The notes: generated from the sequence alone by a model not told the origin. A stretch of 64,000 nt of DNA from Flavobacterium sp. (GCA_016714905.1 JADKBW010000001.1:186001-250000), one strand, 5' to 3'; counted from the stretch's first letter, positions 19,202 through 28,164 are shown. A program made the numbers and translations.

Positions 19202-20284
19202 CTAAAAGTCAAATCGCAATTGTACCACAACTGCCTTCTTGATTTCTGTATTTAGATTATTTAGTGAGATTCCTAGTAATCTTACAGATTCTTTCATACG
19301 CTCTTGAAATAACAATTCTTTGCTTGTTTCTAGTAATAACACTTTGTCTGCGATGAAATATGGTAAGGTTTTACTTCTTGTTTGCAATGTAAAATCACTG
19401 TATTTAATCTTCAAAGTCACCGTTTTCCCAGCTATATTATACTTTTTTAATCTGCGTTCCAATTCCCCTGCAATTTTCTCGAGTTTCTCCAACATAAAAA
19501 TCTCCGACGATAAATTTTCATCAAAAGTATGCTCTGCAGCAACAGATTTTGCAACACGTTCAGATTTAACTTCACCATGATGAATTCCTCTCACAACATC
19601 ATAGTAAAAAGCACCCGATTTTCCAAAATGATTTTCCAAAAAATCAAGCGATTTACTCTTTAAATCCAAACCTGTAAAAATCCCTAACTGGTACATTTTT
19701 TCAGTGGTAACCTTTCCAACTCCATAGAACTTTCGAATTGGCAACTCCTCTAAAAACGATAAAACTTCGTCTGGATTTACCGTTGTTTGTCCATTCGGCT
19801 TATTGTAATCGGACGCTATTTTAGCCACGAATTTATTCACTGAAATTCCAGCAGACGCAGTTAGTCCCACCTCGTTATAGATCCGCTTTCTGATCTCTTG
19901 TGCAATAAGGGTGGCGCTTGGATTCCCTTTTTTATTCTGAGTCACATCCAAATAAGCTTCGTCTAATGAAAGTGGCTCAACCAAATCCGTATAGTCGTAA
20001 AATATACTTCGAATCTTATTTGAAATCTCTTTGTAACGATCAAAGCGCGGTTTTACAAAGATTAGTTCAGGACAATTCTTTTTAGCCAAATAACCACTAA
20101 TTGCGCTTCGCACTCCAAATTTTCTAGCTTCATAACTAGCCGCCGCAACAACACCTCGACGCTCTCCGCCTCCGACAGCAATGGGTTTTCCACGAAGCAA
20201 CGGATTGTCCATTTGCTCGACCGAAGCATAAAACGCATCCATATCAACATGGATGATTTTTCTGTTTTGGAGTATTTGTGTCAT
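19202..20284 (-). CDS. dinB: DNA polymerase IV
   Basis: Y-family translesion polymerase, 360 residues. Catalytic motifs: 'IHVDMDAFYASVEQMDNP' at the N-terminus and 'LSLDEAYLDVT' near residue 105. 'SVAAEHTFDENLSS' marks the little-finger domain. A beta-clamp binding motif is likely at the extreme C-terminus ('VVQLRFDF'). Divergent from the CYTH gene. No SOS box was recognised; regulation is unknown. Confidence 0.95.
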   Translation of the reverse strand: MTQILQNRKIIHVDMDAFYASVEQMDNPLLRGKPIAVGGGERRGVVAAASYEARKFGVRSAISGYLAKKNCPELIFVKPRFDRYKEISNKIRSIFYDYTDLVEPLSLDEAYLDVTQNKKGNPSATLIAQEIRKRIYNEVGLTASAGISVNKFVAKIASDYNKPNGQTTVNPDEVLSFLEELPIRKFYGVGKVTTEKMYQLGIFTGLDLKSKSLDFLENHFGKSGAFYYDVVRGIHHGEVKSERVAKSVAAEHTFDENLSSEIFMLEKLEKIAGELERRLKKYNIAGKTVTLKIKYSDFTLQTRSKTLPYFIADKVLLLETSKELLFQERMKESVRLLGISLNNLNTEIKKAVVVQLRFDF

Positions 20285-20369
20285 TAAACAAATTTAGCTA
20301 GAGTTCCGTTATAATGTACTTCATCTAACTAAAATAATACTGTATCTTTGGTTCAATAGATAAATAACT

Positions 20370-20837
20370 ATGGTTGAAATTGAAAGAAAATTTTTAGTGT
20401 TGAATGACGATTTTAAAACATTGGCGTCGCACAAACATCAAATTGCTCAAGGTTATCTCAATTCACACCCAGAAAGGACTGTCCGCATTAGAATTAAAGG
20501 AGAAAGTGGTTTCTTGACTATTAAGGGCAAAGGAAACAAAACGGGAACTACGCGTTTTGAATGGGAAACAGAAATTTCACTTTTGGAAGCAAAACCATTG
20601 CTTGCCTTGTGCGAAGAAAACATCATTATAAAAACACGCTATGAAGTTATATTTGCAAAACACACTTTTGAAGTCGATGTGTTTTCTGGAGAAAATGACG
20701 GGTTAGTCGTAGCAGAAATCGAGCTTACTAACGAGAACGAGCACTTTGAAAAACCCCATTGGCTAGGAGAAGAAGTTACCAATGACAAAAGATACTATAA
20801 TGCTTATTTAAGCAAAAGACCTTTTTCAAAATGGTAG
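20370..20837 (+). CDS. CYTH domain protein (triphosphate tunnel metalloenzyme)
   Basis: 155 residues spanning a single CYTH domain. The N-terminal 'MVEIERKFLV' is the diagnostic ExExK signature, followed by 'RTVRIRIKGESGFLTIKGK', whose alternating basic residues line the tunnel. Members hydrolyse inorganic triphosphate or other triphosphorylated substrates; adenylate cyclase activity is known only in a subset. No partner CHAD domain is present. Converges with rlpA, 4 bases between stops. Confidence 0.88.
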   Translation: MVEIERKFLVLNDDFKTLASHKHQIAQGYLNSHPERTVRIRIKGESGFLTIKGKGNKTGTTRFEWETEISLLEAKPLLALCEENIIIKTRYEVIFAKHTFEVDVFSGENDGLVVAEIELTNENEHFEKPHWLGEEVTNDKRYYNAYLSKRPFSKW

Positions 20838-20841
20838 GGAT

Positions 20842-21324
20842 TTAGTTGTCTACTTCAATTTTAACCAACATACTTCCGCTATTCTTATTGCTAGCGATTT
20901 CCATAAATGCGCGTTTTGAAAGATCAATTTCCCGTCCTCTAGAGAAAGGTCCACGGTCAGTAATTTCGACTAAAACACACTGACCGTTGGCTTCATTGGT
21001 AACTCTTACGATTGTACCAAAAGGCAATTTCCGGTGTGCGGCAGTATATTTTTTGTTGCTGAATTTTTTTCCACTAGCGGTCTTTCTACCGTTGAATTTA
21101 TCTGCATAATATGAAGCATGTGCGCTTTTTTTGTATATTCTAAATTTGCCTTTGACAGCAATTACGGTATCATTAAAAATAATCTCTGGTTGCACTGTCG
21201 CAGGATTTTCGATTGAAATTGTATCCTTTAGTACTGGTGCCTTACCCTTTTTCTTGGGACTAGATTGTGCACTGCCAAGAGTTACAAAACCCAATATTAA
21301 GAACATATATAATGCTTTTCTCAT
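20842..21324 (-). CDS. RlpA-like septal ring lytic transglycosylase (double-psi beta-barrel)
   Basis: 160-residue secreted protein with signal peptide 'MRKALYMFLILGFVTLGSAQS'. The C-terminal RlpA barrel shows 'ASYYADKFNGRKTASGKKF', 'AAHRKLPFGTIVRVTN' and 'VEITDRGPFSRGREIDLS', with the catalytic-type Asp. It lacks the SPOR domain of E. coli RlpA. The role in cell wall cleavage at division is inferred from the family. Confidence 0.88.
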   Translation of the reverse strand: MRKALYMFLILGFVTLGSAQSSPKKKGKAPVLKDTISIENPATVQPEIIFNDTVIAVKGKFRIYKKSAHASYYADKFNGRKTASGKKFSNKKYTAAHRKLPFGTIVRVTNEANGQCVLVEITDRGPFSRGREIDLSKRAFMEIASNKNSGSMLVKIEVDN

Positions 21325-21384
21325 GTAAGACTGATTTAATACTCTTAGAGTATTGATAAGGATTAATGTTAAAATTATGCGCTA

Positions 21385-21807
21385 TTAAAACCACAATGCC
21401 CATGGTATTCTGGACAATATTAAAAGTAATCCAATACCATAAAAAATGGCTATTGCTTTGAATTTGGCGTGATTTTCTTCGCCCTTTTTGTGCTTTGACC
21501 AACCAACTGTAATTAGAGCGATTGCAATAAGGTTGACTAAAGGATGCTCTAATGATGTTAAACGTAGTGCGCTATCACCCATTTGTCCAAAAGAAGCTAA
21601 TCCGAGCGGTGAAACTAGATACAATATCAGCCCGAAAACCAATTGTAAATGTGTTGCAATCAATGCTAAAAGCGCAAATCTTTTATCTTTCGGCTCAAAT
21701 TCTTTCTTGGAGTTCATTCCAATAATGGAATTCAATATTGCAATAAATAAAGCTATTAACACTAAATACGCCCATCCTGAATGCGCTTTCTGAAGAATTT
21801 CGTACAT
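21385..21807 (-). CDS. small integral membrane protein, four predicted helices
   Basis: 140 residues with hydrophobic segments near 15-32, 48-66, 87-105 and 116-135. Histidines occur near the first ('KAHSGWAYL') and second ('ATHLQLVFG') helices and in 'SLEHPLVNL', which recalls heme-binding membrane proteins of the cytochrome b type. Heme binding is not demonstrated. No enzymatic motif. Single gene between rlpA and pgi on the same strand. Confidence 0.7.
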   Translation of the reverse strand: MYEILQKAHSGWAYLVLIALFIAILNSIIGMNSKKEFEPKDKRFALLALIATHLQLVFGLILYLVSPLGLASFGQMGDSALRLTSLEHPLVNLIAIALITVGWSKHKKGEENHAKFKAIAIFYGIGLLLILSRIPWALWF

Positions 21808-21899
21808 TTCTTTTATTTTTAGGAATTCAAATATACATAAAAACCGTAAAAAAATACTTGACCTTCCTACGGATTTTTATATCAACGACTGCGGATTTT

Positions 21900-23540
21900 T
21901 TACTTATTTAAAAAATGCTCTAATAAAAACGTGGTCGAAGAATCATGCTGGTTTATTGTCTTGGAATTGATTTCCTCTAGAATGGAATTTGCTAATTGTT
22001 TTCCTAGTTCAACTCCCCATTGGTCGTAACTAAAAATGTTCCATACAACTCCTTGCACAAAGATCTTATGTTCATAAAGCGCAACTAAACAGCCTAGCGA
22101 CTCCGGTGTTAGTTTATTGATCAAAATGGTGTTTGTTGGTTTATTACCCTCAAAAACTTTGAAAGGCAATAAATACTGTGCTTTTTCTTTTGAAATACCT
22201 TGCTTATCAAACTCCGCTTGGACTTGCTCTGCAGTTTTGCCATTAAGAAGTGCTTCTGTTTGTGCGAAAAAATTCGACATCAATTTATCATGATGGTCTT
22301 TATCTCCATATAATGGCTCCATAAAACCGATGAAATCGGTTGGAATTAGTTTCGTGCCTTGATGAATTAACTGAAAAAACGCATGCTGTGAATTGGTTCC
22401 TGGTTCGCCCCAAATAATGGTTCCTGTTTGATAGTTTACGCGTTGCCCATCTCGCCCAATACTTTTGCCATTACTTTCCATAATCCCTTGTTGGAGGTAC
22501 GGAGCTAGTTTTTGCAAATATTGCGTGTATGGAATTAGAGCCTCACTTTCAGCTCCAAAAAAGTTATTGTACCAAATGCTTAAGAGCGCAAGAATAACAG
22601 GAATATTCTCTTCAAAAGTAGTTGTTTTGAAATGCTCATCCATTTTATTTGCGCCTTTCAATAACGCCTCAAAATTATCAAATCCAACCGCCAAACTTAT
22701 CGATAGTCCAACAGCACTCCACAATGAAAATCGACCGCCAACCCAATCCCACATTGGGAAAACATTGTTGGCATCGATACCAAATTCGGTTACATTCTTA
22801 ATGTTCGTAGATACTGCAACAAAGTGATTCGCAATATCTCCTTGTTTTGCCGATTGCAAAAACCATTTTCGGATGGTTTCTGAATTGGTCAAGGTTTCTT
22901 GCGTAGTAAACGTTTTTGAAACAATCACGAAAAGCGTCGTTTCAGGATTTATTTTCTTAAGAATTTCATGAACGTGGTCGCCATCAACATTAGAGACAAA
23001 ATGAACATTAAGATGGTTCTTATAAAACTGCAACGCTTCTACAACCATCGCTGGTCCTAAATCAGAGCCTCCAATTCCAATGTTTACAATGTCTGTAAAA
23101 GGCTTACCTGTATAACCTTTTCGGGCTCCGCTAATAACTTCGTCGGTGAATTTTCTGATGTTTTTTTTGACTTCAAAAATCTCAGGAATCACATTCATAC
23201 CATCAACCTTAATTATGGCGGTGTCAGGTGAACGCAAAGCAGTGTGAAGTACCGCTCTATTTTCTGTTTGATTGATGATATCGCCATCAAAATATTTAGA
23301 GATTGCCTCTTTTAGCTGCATTTCATGAGCTAACTCCAGCAACAAACTAACTGTTTCCTTTGTGATATTATTTTTTGAAAAATCAACTAAGAAATCATTC
23401 CATTGAATATGAAATTGTTTTGTTCTTGTCGTATCATTTTGAAACATTTCTTTCATAGAATTGTGTTCCATGGTTTCAAAATGTGCTTTTAACTTTTGCC
23501 AAGCGGGCGTAGATGTTGGATTAATTTGGTTTAATGCCAT
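21900..23540 (-). CDS. pgi: glucose-6-phosphate isomerase
   Basis: Interconverts glucose-6-phosphate and fructose-6-phosphate. The length is 546 residues. Landmarks: 'NIGIGGSDLGPAMVVEAL', 'VSKTFTTQETLTNSE', the signature 'WVGGRFSLWSAVGL', catalytic Glu and His in 'GEPGTNSQHAFFQLIHQG', and the terminal Lys region 'GVVWNIFSYDQWGVELGK'. Intact. The region upstream (23603-23746) contains a copy of the dispersed palindromic element. Confidence 0.97.
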   Translation of the reverse strand: MALNQINPTSTPAWQKLKAHFETMEHNSMKEMFQNDTTRTKQFHIQWNDFLVDFSKNNITKETVSLLLELAHEMQLKEAISKYFDGDIINQTENRAVLHTALRSPDTAIIKVDGMNVIPEIFEVKKNIRKFTDEVISGARKGYTGKPFTDIVNIGIGGSDLGPAMVVEALQFYKNHLNVHFVSNVDGDHVHEILKKINPETTLFVIVSKTFTTQETLTNSETIRKWFLQSAKQGDIANHFVAVSTNIKNVTEFGIDANNVFPMWDWVGGRFSLWSAVGLSISLAVGFDNFEALLKGANKMDEHFKTTTFEENIPVILALLSIWYNNFFGAESEALIPYTQYLQKLAPYLQQGIMESNGKSIGRDGQRVNYQTGTIIWGEPGTNSQHAFFQLIHQGTKLIPTDFIGFMEPLYGDKDHHDKLMSNFFAQTEALLNGKTAEQVQAEFDKQGISKEKAQYLLPFKVFEGNKPTNTILINKLTPESLGCLVALYEHKIFVQGVVWNIFSYDQWGVELGKQLANSILEEINSKTINQHDSSTTFLLEHFLNK

Positions 23541-23602
23541 TTTTCTTTTGTTTTATTTGACGTGCAAATTTACAATTATGTTTGTAAATAAACGGTTAAC
23601 AA

Positions 23603-23746
23603 TTAGCCCAGATAGTAATGGAAACTTTGCTGGAAAAAACAAATTTATTTTTGGAGTTAAAAGAGTGACCATAGGAACTCCTTTTACACCCAAAAAATAA
23701 CTTGTTTTGACAAAAAGTTGGAATGGATAGCTGGAAATAGCTGCCT
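23603..23746 (+). repeat. dispersed palindromic element, copy F (long loop)
   Basis: Starts TTAGCCCAGATAGTAATGG and ends GGAATGGATAGCTGGAAATAGCTGCC, matching both ends of the copy at 55010. The central arms AACTTTG / CAAAAAGTT replace ATCCTTTTG / CAAAAGAT of other copies but still pair. The loop is expanded to roughly 80 bases. It occupies most of the gap between the pgi start and the M23 peptidase stop. Confidence 0.55.
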
Positions 23747-23750
23747 AAAA

Positions 23751-24980
23751 TCAATTCTTTACTTTCATTCGCGCCACACTATCCAATTCTCTTTTTAACG
23801 GTTTCATTTGGCTAAGAAAACGAGGTAAATTTCGTTTGTCCATAGGTTCTGAATTGGGTAATTTTAATCGCAAAGCATCGACTTGTGCTCCATTTTTCCA
23901 AAATCGATAGCAAACATGAGGTCCTGTAGCTAAACCAGTACTTCCGACTTTCCCAATGACATCTCCTTGATTTACTCTTTGTCCACGTCGCACTAGTATT
24001 TTCGACATATGTAGATATTGTGTCGAATAGGTGCGGTCGTGTTTGACTTTGACGAAATTCCCATTTCCTGCGGTAAATCCGGTTTGTTCAACAACTCCAG
24101 ATGCTGTCGTCATGATAGGCGTTCCTGTTGGTGCAGCGTAATCCGTTCCCTTGTGAGCTTTCCAAATCATCTGAACAGGGTGAAAACGTGTTTTTGCAAA
24201 GCGAGACGTTATATTGACATACTTCAAAGGCGCTTTAAGGAAAAAGTTTTTGAGTGCTTTTCCTTCATCGTCGAAATATTCTAATTTCCCTGAGCCTTCA
24301 TTTTGTTCGAAAGGGAAGGCATAAATTGTTTTTCCTTTGTATTCGAAAAAGGCTGCTTTTAAACTGTCAACACCATCGTAGATCGTGTCGTCAATAAATC
24401 TTTCCGTGAAGGTGATTCCAAATTTGTCACCTCTTTTGAGTTTAAAGAAATCTATTGACCACGCGTATATCTTGGTAATTCTACTCGCTAAAGCTGGGTC
24501 AACTCCTTCTTTTTCAATAGCTTCCGACAAAGAACCGTTAAGGCTGCCTGCAATAGTTTTTCTTTTAAATGTAACCGGTCTAGTTCTCTTATACACCTTA
24601 ACAGAATCTCTGAAGTCGATGACATAATAACTTCCTTTGTCAGGTTGATAAACAAAAGCTTGCAATTTTTTATTTCGGTCCTTAGATCTGAAAAGTGTAA
24701 ATGGCTTTCCGATTCTCATAATTCTGACATCAAAACTGTCTTTCACTTTTTCGATGATATCATATACTTTTTGATCACTCAAGTTCTGCTGATCTAAGAT
24801 GCTTCCGAATGTATCGCCACTTTGAATGGTATCATTGGAGACATTAAAATCATTGTATTTGAATCCAAATTTTTCTACAATTGGAATAGGTTTACTTTCT
24901 TCAAATACAACTTCATCTCCCGACCTTTTGCAGGAAAACAATGTTATTATTAGAAAACCTAGAAGAAATATTCTTGTCAA
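23751..24980 (-). CDS. M23-family peptidoglycan DD-metallopeptidase, lipoprotein
   Basis: 409 residues. A lipobox-like start 'FLIITLFSCKRSG' suggests a lipidated periplasmic protein. A LysM/OapA-like region ('DTFGSILDQQNL') precedes the C-terminal LytM barrel. Zinc-site residues: H276 and D280 in 'HKGTDYAAPTG', a His in 'QYLHMSK', and H355 in 'GPHVCYRF'. The last motif is HxC, where classical M23 enzymes have HxH, so C357 replaces the usual third zinc ligand. Cleavage of peptide cross-links is inferred. Just downstream of the tryptophan dioxygenase gene on the same strand (19 bases). Confidence 0.88.
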   Translation of the reverse strand: MTRIFLLGFLIITLFSCKRSGDEVVFEESKPIPIVEKFGFKYNDFNVSNDTIQSGDTFGSILDQQNLSDQKVYDIIEKVKDSFDVRIMRIGKPFTLFRSKDRNKKLQAFVYQPDKGSYYVIDFRDSVKVYKRTRPVTFKRKTIAGSLNGSLSEAIEKEGVDPALASRITKIYAWSIDFFKLKRGDKFGITFTERFIDDTIYDGVDSLKAAFFEYKGKTIYAFPFEQNEGSGKLEYFDDEGKALKNFFLKAPLKYVNITSRFAKTRFHPVQMIWKAHKGTDYAAPTGTPIMTTASGVVEQTGFTAGNGNFVKVKHDRTYSTQYLHMSKILVRRGQRVNQGDVIGKVGSTGLATGPHVCYRFWKNGAQVDALRLKLPNSEPMDKRNLPRFLSQMKPLKRELDSVARMKVKN

Positions 24981-24999
24981 AATATTAATTTTGTGTGAT

Positions 25000-25932
25000 T
25001 TAAGATTCAGCGCCCCAGTTTTTCAATTCCTCCTCAGACCATAATTCTGGAAAGAAAATTCTTCTTTGATATTTTGGGTGCATGTATTTTTTCCAGTCAC
25101 TTCCACCTGTCGCTTCGCCAGTTCCTTGGCCATTATCAATGTATTTCTTTGCAGCGTTGAGGTGACCCATTACCCAAGTAATATTTACGGTGTGATCATA
25201 ATGTCGCATTGCTTTGATAAGAGCAGGATTCTCTTGATCTAATTCAGGAAGCTGTTTAAACTTCTGCCACAAATTGATTGTGTTGAAATGCTCCATTTCT
25301 CTTAGAAATAAGCTTTTATACTTTCTTTCAAATTCTAAAATTAAGAATGATTTTTCTCCTGTTTCATGATCTTTCCCCGCCGCTTGCCAATATAGATGTT
25401 CAAAGGCATGTTCATAAGGTGTATTTCGATCAATTGTAGCACGGAAGCGGTAATCGATAAGGTTTATCAATTCCGTAGATGCAAATTCTATTAAGCGATA
25501 TTGTGCACTTTGAAAACCACTTGCTGGTGTTAAGGTATTTCTAAACTTCATGTATTGTTCTACTTCCATTCCGTCACCCATAATGTCAAAAGAAGTGGTA
25601 AGCATATCAAAATAGCGACTAATACGCATGAGTCTTTCAGTAAAAAACGCTGTTTGGGGCTTTTGATAGTTAGATATTTGGTTTATTTCCCAAAGAATCA
25701 TTTTGAAAAGTAATTCATTAACTTGATGATACATGATGAATACCATTTCATCGGGTAATGTCGTTCTTTGAATTTGAAGATTTAGCAGTGCATCTGTTTG
25801 TATGTAATCCCAATAAGTTATTGGTTTTGCCCACAGCAACCCCTCGAGATGTGTTGCTGTCTTTTGATTGATTGCATCAAATTTATCTTCTAGATTATCT
25901 AAGATTTCTTGAGTAGTGTCGTTAATCTCCAT
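25000..25932 (-). CDS. tryptophan 2,3-dioxygenase family protein
   Basis: 310-residue heme dioxygenase that opens the indole ring of tryptophan to N-formylkynurenine. Visible: 'MVFIMYHQVNELLFKMILWE', where the His is the active-site distal residue; 'RYFDMLTTSFDIM'; the C-terminal heme-ligand segment 'WVMGHLNAAKKYI'; and 'GTGEATGGSDWKKYM', a loop involved in tryptophan binding. Its start overlaps the DUF3108 stop by one base, so the two are cotranscribed from the promoter at 26754-26785. No kynureninase or formamidase lies in the window. Confidence 0.92.
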   Translation of the reverse strand: MEINDTTQEILDNLEDKFDAINQKTATHLEGLLWAKPITYWDYIQTDALLNLQIQRTTLPDEMVFIMYHQVNELLFKMILWEINQISNYQKPQTAFFTERLMRISRYFDMLTTSFDIMGDGMEVEQYMKFRNTLTPASGFQSAQYRLIEFASTELINLIDYRFRATIDRNTPYEHAFEHLYWQAAGKDHETGEKSFLILEFERKYKSLFLREMEHFNTINLWQKFKQLPELDQENPALIKAMRHYDHTVNITWVMGHLNAAKKYIDNGQGTGEATGGSDWKKYMHPKYQRRIFFPELWSEEELKNWGAES

Positions 25933-26708
25933 TAGGGTTTTGCTTTTACTTTAAATGTGTATTTCAGTCCTTTGAAGCCATCTAAATCTGCTTTAATTGA
26001 ACCAACTGCTAGGCTTGCTTTTATACGTAGTGGTAATTTATTGTCGTCGTTTGAAATCCAAACCGTTAAACTTTCTTCTTCTTTAAAGACTCTTCCAGAC
26101 TGAACCAAAGGTCTAAAAATCATTGTCGAAACTATCCCGAATTTAGTTTCGATGTCTTCATAACCTAAACATTTTAATTTGAATTTTGTAGATTCATTAT
26201 CAAAAAACATATCAACTGCAATCGATTCGCCGATTCTTAATTTATCGACCGACGGATAATTTCTCAGGTAATAAAAAGTAGAAACAATATCTTGCGTACG
26301 AGGCGGAAAGGGAAAGGTTTTTTCTGTTCTATTTTTGTAGTCTTTAACAAGAATTCTATTTGTTTCTTGATTGACAAAACCTTCTTGATTTTTTGTATAG
26401 CCACCTTCGTTTATCTTTCGTAAAAATTGATACGAATTACCAGTTTCCTTGTCGAAAAAACTTTCGTAAAGATCGTCAACCCTGAAAAAAAACCTAGATA
26501 AGCCAGTGGTGTATCCTTTTCCGATTGCGTGATACACTTTTTTATTATTTATGGTCGCTTCTTTTACTTCTAATGTGGCATATCCAGCATTTACAAGACC
26601 GTAGTGAATCCTGAATTTGAACCATTCGCCAACATCAAAAGCTCTTTCTTTCTGCGAACTAAAACCGAAGGTTGTTGCTACAAGAACTAATACTAGAATT
26701 TTCTTCAT
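25932..26708 (-). CDS. DUF3108 domain protein, secreted
   Basis: 258 residues from the ATG at 26708; an upstream in-frame ATG at 26756 lies before the promoter's probable transcription start and is rejected. Signal peptide 'MKKILVLVLVATTFGFSSQ'. The body 'FDVGEWFKFRIHYGLVNAGYATLEV' is the opening of the DUF3108 family, predicted as a periplasmic beta-rich protein. Function unknown. Overlaps the tryptophan dioxygenase start by one base. Confidence 0.85.
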   Translation of the reverse strand: MKKILVLVLVATTFGFSSQKERAFDVGEWFKFRIHYGLVNAGYATLEVKEATINNKKVYHAIGKGYTTGLSRFFFRVDDLYESFFDKETGNSYQFLRKINEGGYTKNQEGFVNQETNRILVKDYKNRTEKTFPFPPRTQDIVSTFYYLRNYPSVDKLRIGESIAVDMFFDNESTKFKLKCLGYEDIETKFGIVSTMIFRPLVQSGRVFKEEESLTVWISNDDNKLPLRIKASLAVGSIKADLDGFKGLKYTFKVKAKP

Positions 26709-26753
26709 TTTATTTTGGAGAATTGATTTCGTCCCGAAATACAATATCTGTTC

Positions 26754-26785
26754 CAAATGTATTAAAACAAAAAAACTCAGTCAAA
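26754..26785 (-). promoter_or_regulatory. consensus promoter of the DUF3108-tryptophan dioxygenase operon
   Basis: Minus-strand TTTG (26785-26782), 20 bases, TACATTTG (26761-26754): an exact consensus match, with the DUF3108 ATG about 46 bases downstream. The -33 box lies inside the loop side of the terminator hairpin of the upstream unit. Confidence 0.65.
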
Positions 26786-26801
26786 TAATGACCGAGTTTT
26801 T
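26769..26801 (-). terminator. intrinsic terminator downstream of hppD and of the short 26.8-kb unit
   Basis: Minus strand: AAAACTCGGTCA / TGACTGAGTTTTTTT with a short ATTATT-like loop and one mismatch. It ends both hppD read-through and the short unit starting near 26879. Confidence 0.75.
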
Positions 26802-26840
26802 ATGCTATTAACCAACCAAAAAATATAAATTATGAATAAT

Positions 26841-26873
26841 CTATATAAAAAAATCCGGAAACCACTCCATCAT
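26841..26873 (-). CDS. possible 10-residue aromatic-rich leader peptide (MMEWFPDFFI)
   Basis: A 10-codon frame ATG ATG GAG TGG TTT CCG GAT TTT TTT ATA followed by TAG. It starts about 12 bases after an exact -7 box (TATCTTTG, 26892-26885), so the mRNA leader would be only a few bases. A terminator follows 40 bases after the stop. The peptide has one Trp, four Phe and a Pro, ahead of genes for Trp and Tyr catabolism. Whether it is translated is not shown; the unit may simply be a small RNA. Confidence 0.3.
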   Translation of the reverse strand: MMEWFPDFFI

Positions 26874-26884
26874 TTTTGTTGGCA

Positions 26885-26892
26885 CAAAGATA
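26885..26892 (-). promoter_or_regulatory. -7 box of the short 26.8-kb transcription unit
   Basis: Minus strand TATCTTTG matches TAnnTTTG exactly. No TTG is found 19-21 bases upstream, so the promoter is only half supported. The predicted transcript of about 110 bases runs to the terminator at 26769-26801. Confidence 0.4.
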
Positions 26893-27003
26893 GTTTGTTT
26901 TTGTAGTATCCCTATAAAAAAACAGACTTTAACAAGATATGTTTAATAACGGCATCACTACATCGTTGTATTTTGTCGATAATTCAAAAAAAGCGACGAA
27001 ACA

Positions 27004-28164
27004 CTACAGAGTTCCTCTTTTTTCTTGCTCTCTTTCAATAGATTCGAAAAGTGCTTTAAAATTTCCTGCCCCGAATCCTTTCGCTCCCATTCTCTGAATA
27101 ATTTCGAAAAACAAAGTTGGTCTATCTTCTACGGGTTTGGTAAAAATTTGAAGTAAATACCCATCTTCATCTGCATCGACCATAATCGCCAGCTTTTCGA
27201 TCATGTTTAAATCTTCGTGCATCATTTTCATGTGTTCACCAAGTCGATTAGGTATATCTTCATAGTATGCTCGTGGCGGAGCCGACAAGAACTCGATTCC
27301 TCTCGCTCTCAATTCGGTTACAGTTGCAATGATATCATCTGTAGCAATGGCAATATGCTGCACACCCGAACCTTCATAAAAATCTAAATACTCTTCAATT
27401 TGCGACCGTTTATTTCCTTTTGCTGGTTCGTTTATAGGAAATTTTATTCTGCCATTTCCATTACTCATTACTTTACTCATCAAAGCGGAATATTCTGTGT
27501 GAATTTGCTTGTCATCGAAAGAAAGAAAATTGACAAATCCCATCACTTCTTCATACCATTTTACCCAAGTATTCATTTGGTTCCATCCGACATTTCCTAC
27601 CATGTGATCTACATACTTAAGTCCAACAGCAGTTGGATTATAGTCCGATTTCCATTCTACATAACCCGGTAGAAAAGTTCCCTTATAGTTCTTGCGTTCG
27701 ACAAACATGTGGACAGTTTCTCCGTATGTGTAGATTCCTGCTCGAACCACTTCACCATATTCGTCTTTTTCAACTACTGGTTCCATATAAACCTTTGCCC
27801 CGCGTTTGGTGGTTTCTTCAAATGATTTTCTAGCATCTTCCACCCACAAAGCAATAATTTTTACACCATCTCCGTGCTTTTTAACATGCTCGCCAATGTA
27901 AGAATCACTAGTTAAAGCAGTTGTTAGTACAAGTCGGATTTTATCTTGCTTCAATACATACGAAGCTCGATCTCGAACTCCTGTTTCCAATCCAGCATAG
28001 GCTAACGATTGAAAACCAAATGCTGTTTTGTAAAAATGTGCTGCTTGTTTGGCGTTTCCTACATAAAATTCTACGTAATCTGTTCCCATCAAAGGAAGAA
28101 AGTCTTGCGCTCCTTCGAATATTTTTTCGAGTCCGTACTCAACGGAAGTTACTTGTTTTGACAT
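27004..28164 (-). CDS. hppD: 4-hydroxyphenylpyruvate dioxygenase
   Basis: Converts 4-hydroxyphenylpyruvate to homogentisate in tyrosine catabolism. The length is 386 residues. Two vicinal-oxygen-chelate halves are seen. The iron ligands are His in 'KYVDHMVGNVGW', His in 'GVQHIAIATDDI' and Glu in 'FFEIIQRMGAKGFG'. The C-terminal helix 'GAGNFKALFESIEREQEKR' gates the site. It lies downstream of hmgA on the same strand, with a palindromic element (copy A) between them. Confidence 0.96.
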   Translation of the reverse strand: MSKQVTSVEYGLEKIFEGAQDFLPLMGTDYVEFYVGNAKQAAHFYKTAFGFQSLAYAGLETGVRDRASYVLKQDKIRLVLTTALTSDSYIGEHVKKHGDGVKIIALWVEDARKSFEETTKRGAKVYMEPVVEKDEYGEVVRAGIYTYGETVHMFVERKNYKGTFLPGYVEWKSDYNPTAVGLKYVDHMVGNVGWNQMNTWVKWYEEVMGFVNFLSFDDKQIHTEYSALMSKVMSNGNGRIKFPINEPAKGNKRSQIEEYLDFYEGSGVQHIAIATDDIIATVTELRARGIEFLSAPPRAYYEDIPNRLGEHMKMMHEDLNMIEKLAIMVDADEDGYLLQIFTKPVEDRPTLFFEIIQRMGAKGFGAGNFKALFESIEREQEKRGTL

